From NCBI GenBank assembly GCA_002325645.1, contig DCSN01000175.1:34284-40890 (forward strand): a stretch of 6,607 bases of DNA. Direction: 5' to 3'. Shown here one piece after another: positions 5,946-6,607 of this stretch. Position 1 is the stretch's first letter, and each line of letters begins with the position of its first letter. Both the position numbers and the translations under genes were made by a program. The DNA comes from Pseudanabaena sp. UBA1465 (GTDB lineage Bacteria > Cyanobacteriota > Cyanobacteriia > Pseudanabaenales > Pseudanabaenaceae). The notes beneath the pieces were generated by a model, which worked only from the letters and a program-made list of their open reading frames with translations, was not told the origin of the DNA and did no database searches.

Positions 5946-6072
5946 ACCGATCGCCCAAGCTGATGCCCAAATAGCGGCGATCGCTATTTCTAAAAATGCT
6001 GTATTAGCAACTCGCAATATTGCAGATTTTTGCGATTGCCATCTAATTCTGGTTAATCCTTGGGAATGTTAA
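5875..6072 (+). pseudogene. C-terminal remnant of FitB/VapC-type PIN-domain toxin
   Basis: In the frame one base off from the antitoxin, 65 codons read IATYSSAAALEYAKLASLRR, then QIGKPIAQADAQIAAIAISK, then NAVLATRNIADF and LILVNPWEC, ending at TAA 6070-6072. This is the second half of a FitB/VapC PIN-domain RNase, whose usual length is about 140 residues. The QADAQIAA Asp and the TRNIADF motif, which contribute to the metal site, are present. The N-terminal Asp strand (DTNV-like) and the central Glu are gone, and there is no start codon suited to a toxin. The missing DNA lies exactly at the HIP1 octamer 5872-5879, where the antitoxin's last native codons meet the toxin fragment. The toxin must be inactive as it stands. 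Confidence 0.8.
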
Positions 6073-6095
6073 AGATGGCAATATGTAGTTGATGG

Positions 6096-6139
6096 GTGTA
6101 AAGGCGATCGCCCTCATGACCTATTTTCATAGCGATCGC
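6096..6139. repeat. HIP1-bracketed direct repeat, copy 2
   Basis: GCGATCGC octamers at 6104 and 6132 enclose CCTCATGACCTATTTTCATA, with the same 28-nt phasing as copy 1 at 5539-5582. The inner 20 nt match at 15 positions. The right octamer overlaps the left end of the gyrA-derived 41-mer. The two copies flank the broken FitA/FitB locus. Confidence 0.7.
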
Positions 6140-6173
6140 GACATTTCGCCGCGCAGGTCTGTGGGGATAATGC
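6133..6173. repeat. Displaced 41-bp copy of gyrA codons 8-21, antisense
   Basis: This sequence is identical to plus-strand 2586-2626. Its first bases belong to the HIP1 octamer of the upstream repeat, so about 34 bp are gyrA-specific. Its last bases, AATGC, run straight into the transposase fragment and supply that fragment's ATG. A plus-strand transcript through here would be complementary to gyrA mRNA near its start codon. Confidence 0.9.
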
Positions 6174-6475
6174 CACACTGCCAGAGCCAAAAAATCATCA
6201 AAAATGGTAAACATCATCACCAAGATGGTAAAGCCATCCAGAACTATGTATGTAAAGGATGCGGCAAGCGATTTAGCGAAAGGGCAGGAACGCCAATGTC
6301 AAGACTGAGAACAACAGCGAGTGTCGTGTCCTTAGCGCTGAAGATGAGGAGTGAGGGGATGGGAATCAGAGCCAGTGAGAGAGTACTCGAAAAATCCCAT
6401 GTCAGCATCATGAGATGGGAGCAAAAAATGGCAGCCCAAACCCAGCAATGGAGTATCGCACCACAAGCTCGGTGA
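6170..6475 (+). pseudogene. Transposase N-terminal fragment (IS1/InsA-like), truncated
   Basis: The 101 codons encode MPHCQSQKIIKNGK, then QNYVCKGCGKRFSERAGTPM, then a helix-turn-helix-like region (LRTTASVVSLALKMRSEGMG, IRASERVLEKSHVSIMRWEQ), ending WSIAPQAR at TGA 6473-6475. This is the zinc-finger plus DNA-binding part of an IS1-type transposase; the family name is from recall of similar cyanobacterial proteins and is not certain. The catalytic DDE-type domain is missing. The finger is damaged: CPHC would be expected at the start, but the first Cys is replaced by the Met created at the gyrA joint. The frame stays open upstream to ATG 6092 and TTG 6089 through the HIP1 repeat and gyrA piece, which adds 26-27 unrelated residues. 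No terminal inverted repeats or target duplication were found. It cannot encode an active transposase. Confidence 0.7.
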
Positions 6476-6580
6476 TCGCGTTAACATGGCAACAGTGCGT
6501 TAATTATATACATTGATGAAAAGTCATATTAAACTTCAGCAAAATATTACAGCAATTTGTTTTCAAACCCGCCACAAATT
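6476..6580. other. AT-rich stretch, no gene seen
   Basis: Beyond the transposase fragment I find no ORF of note and no insertion-sequence end. The palindrome GTTAAC is at 6480-6485. The absence of HIP1 sites and the AT-richness differ from the region just to the left. Confidence 0.5.
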
Positions 6581-6607
6581 AAAATATAAAACCCGTTGCG
6601 GGGCTTC
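6581..6607 (-). terminator. Possible terminator of a minus-strand gene entering from the right
   Basis: Read on the reverse strand, CCCG-CAA-CGGG forms a short hairpin followed by TTTTATATTTT, the layout of an intrinsic terminator. The stem is only 4 bp as visible and the window stops there, so it may be longer or may not be a terminator at all. Confidence 0.35.

Larger units (their letters stand above)
31..6139. repeat. HIP1 octamers (GCGATCGC), unevenly spread
   Basis: Exact octamers start at 31, 172, 712, 1000, 1245, 1740 and 2343 (all in gyrA), then 5547, 5575, 5872, 5977, 6104 and 6132. None occurs from 2351 to 5546 or after 6139. HIP1 is the highly repeated palindrome of many cyanobacterial genomes. 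Several rearrangement joints in this window coincide with one (5872 and 6132). Confidence 0.9.

Noticed and set aside
5539..6139. CRISPR-like array from the repeated GCGATCGC units
   Set aside because: Only two diverged copies more than 500 bp apart, with no regular spacers and no cas genes; the shared part is mainly the HIP1 octamer.
6089..6169. Upstream extension of the transposase ORF to TTG 6089 or ATG 6092 as a genuine N-terminus
   Set aside because: The extra residues are the translation of a HIP1 repeat and an antisense gyrA piece, so the open frame is accidental.

Overview
The window looks like cyanobacterial chromosome. It carries 13 copies of the HIP1 octamer GCGATCGC, a gyrA of cyanobacterial type, and a full-length prokaryotic Argonaute resembling the Synechococcus/Limnothrix DNA-guided group. 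A filamentous Synechococcales-type host (Pseudanabaena/Limnothrix-like) is a guess from general resemblance only. Nearly everything up to about 5460 is read from the minus strand; the right end is read from the plus strand and is largely debris.

Layout, left to right: (1) 1-2648, minus: gyrA, DNA gyrase subunit A, complete at the start and cut off at its 3' end by the window edge. (2) 2649-2770: gyrA leader with a TATAAT box and an inverted repeat. (3) 2771-2983, minus: a HicB-like antitoxin with no HicA. (4) 3043-3255, minus: a VapB/CopG-like ribbon-helix-helix antitoxin whose expected toxin position holds only an 18-codon ORF. (5) 3260-5458, minus: a 732-residue long-A Argonaute with an apparently complete D-E-D-D catalytic tetrad, 4 nt upstream of the VapB-like gene and so probably co-transcribed with it. 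(6) 5459-5651: divergent promoter region with a HIP1-bracketed repeat and a perfect 13-bp inverted repeat over the next start codons. (7) 5652-6072, plus: a FitA-like antitoxin fused by an internal deletion to the out-of-frame C-terminal half of its PIN-domain toxin. (8) 6096-6139: a second copy of the HIP1-bracketed repeat. (9) 6133-6173: an exact 41-bp copy of gyrA codons 8-21 in antisense orientation. (10) 6170-6475: an N-terminal transposase fragment. (11) 6476-6607: no gene seen, with a possible minus-strand terminator at the edge.

Two themes link these parts. First, a catalytic Argonaute lies upstream of, and reads towards, the gyrase A gene. This matters because Thermus Argonaute has been reported to associate with gyrase and to help complete chromosome replication when gyrase is inhibited. 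The adjacency may still be chance. Second, the Argonaute/antitoxin block (2649-5546) has no HIP1 octamers while its flanks have many, it is visibly more AT-rich, and it is surrounded by three antitoxins without intact toxins, direct repeats and a transposase fragment. This suggests an acquired, rearranged defence island beside a core gene. The most unusual single structure is the gyrA-derived 41-mer spliced between a HIP1 site and the transposase fragment, about 3.5 kb from its source.
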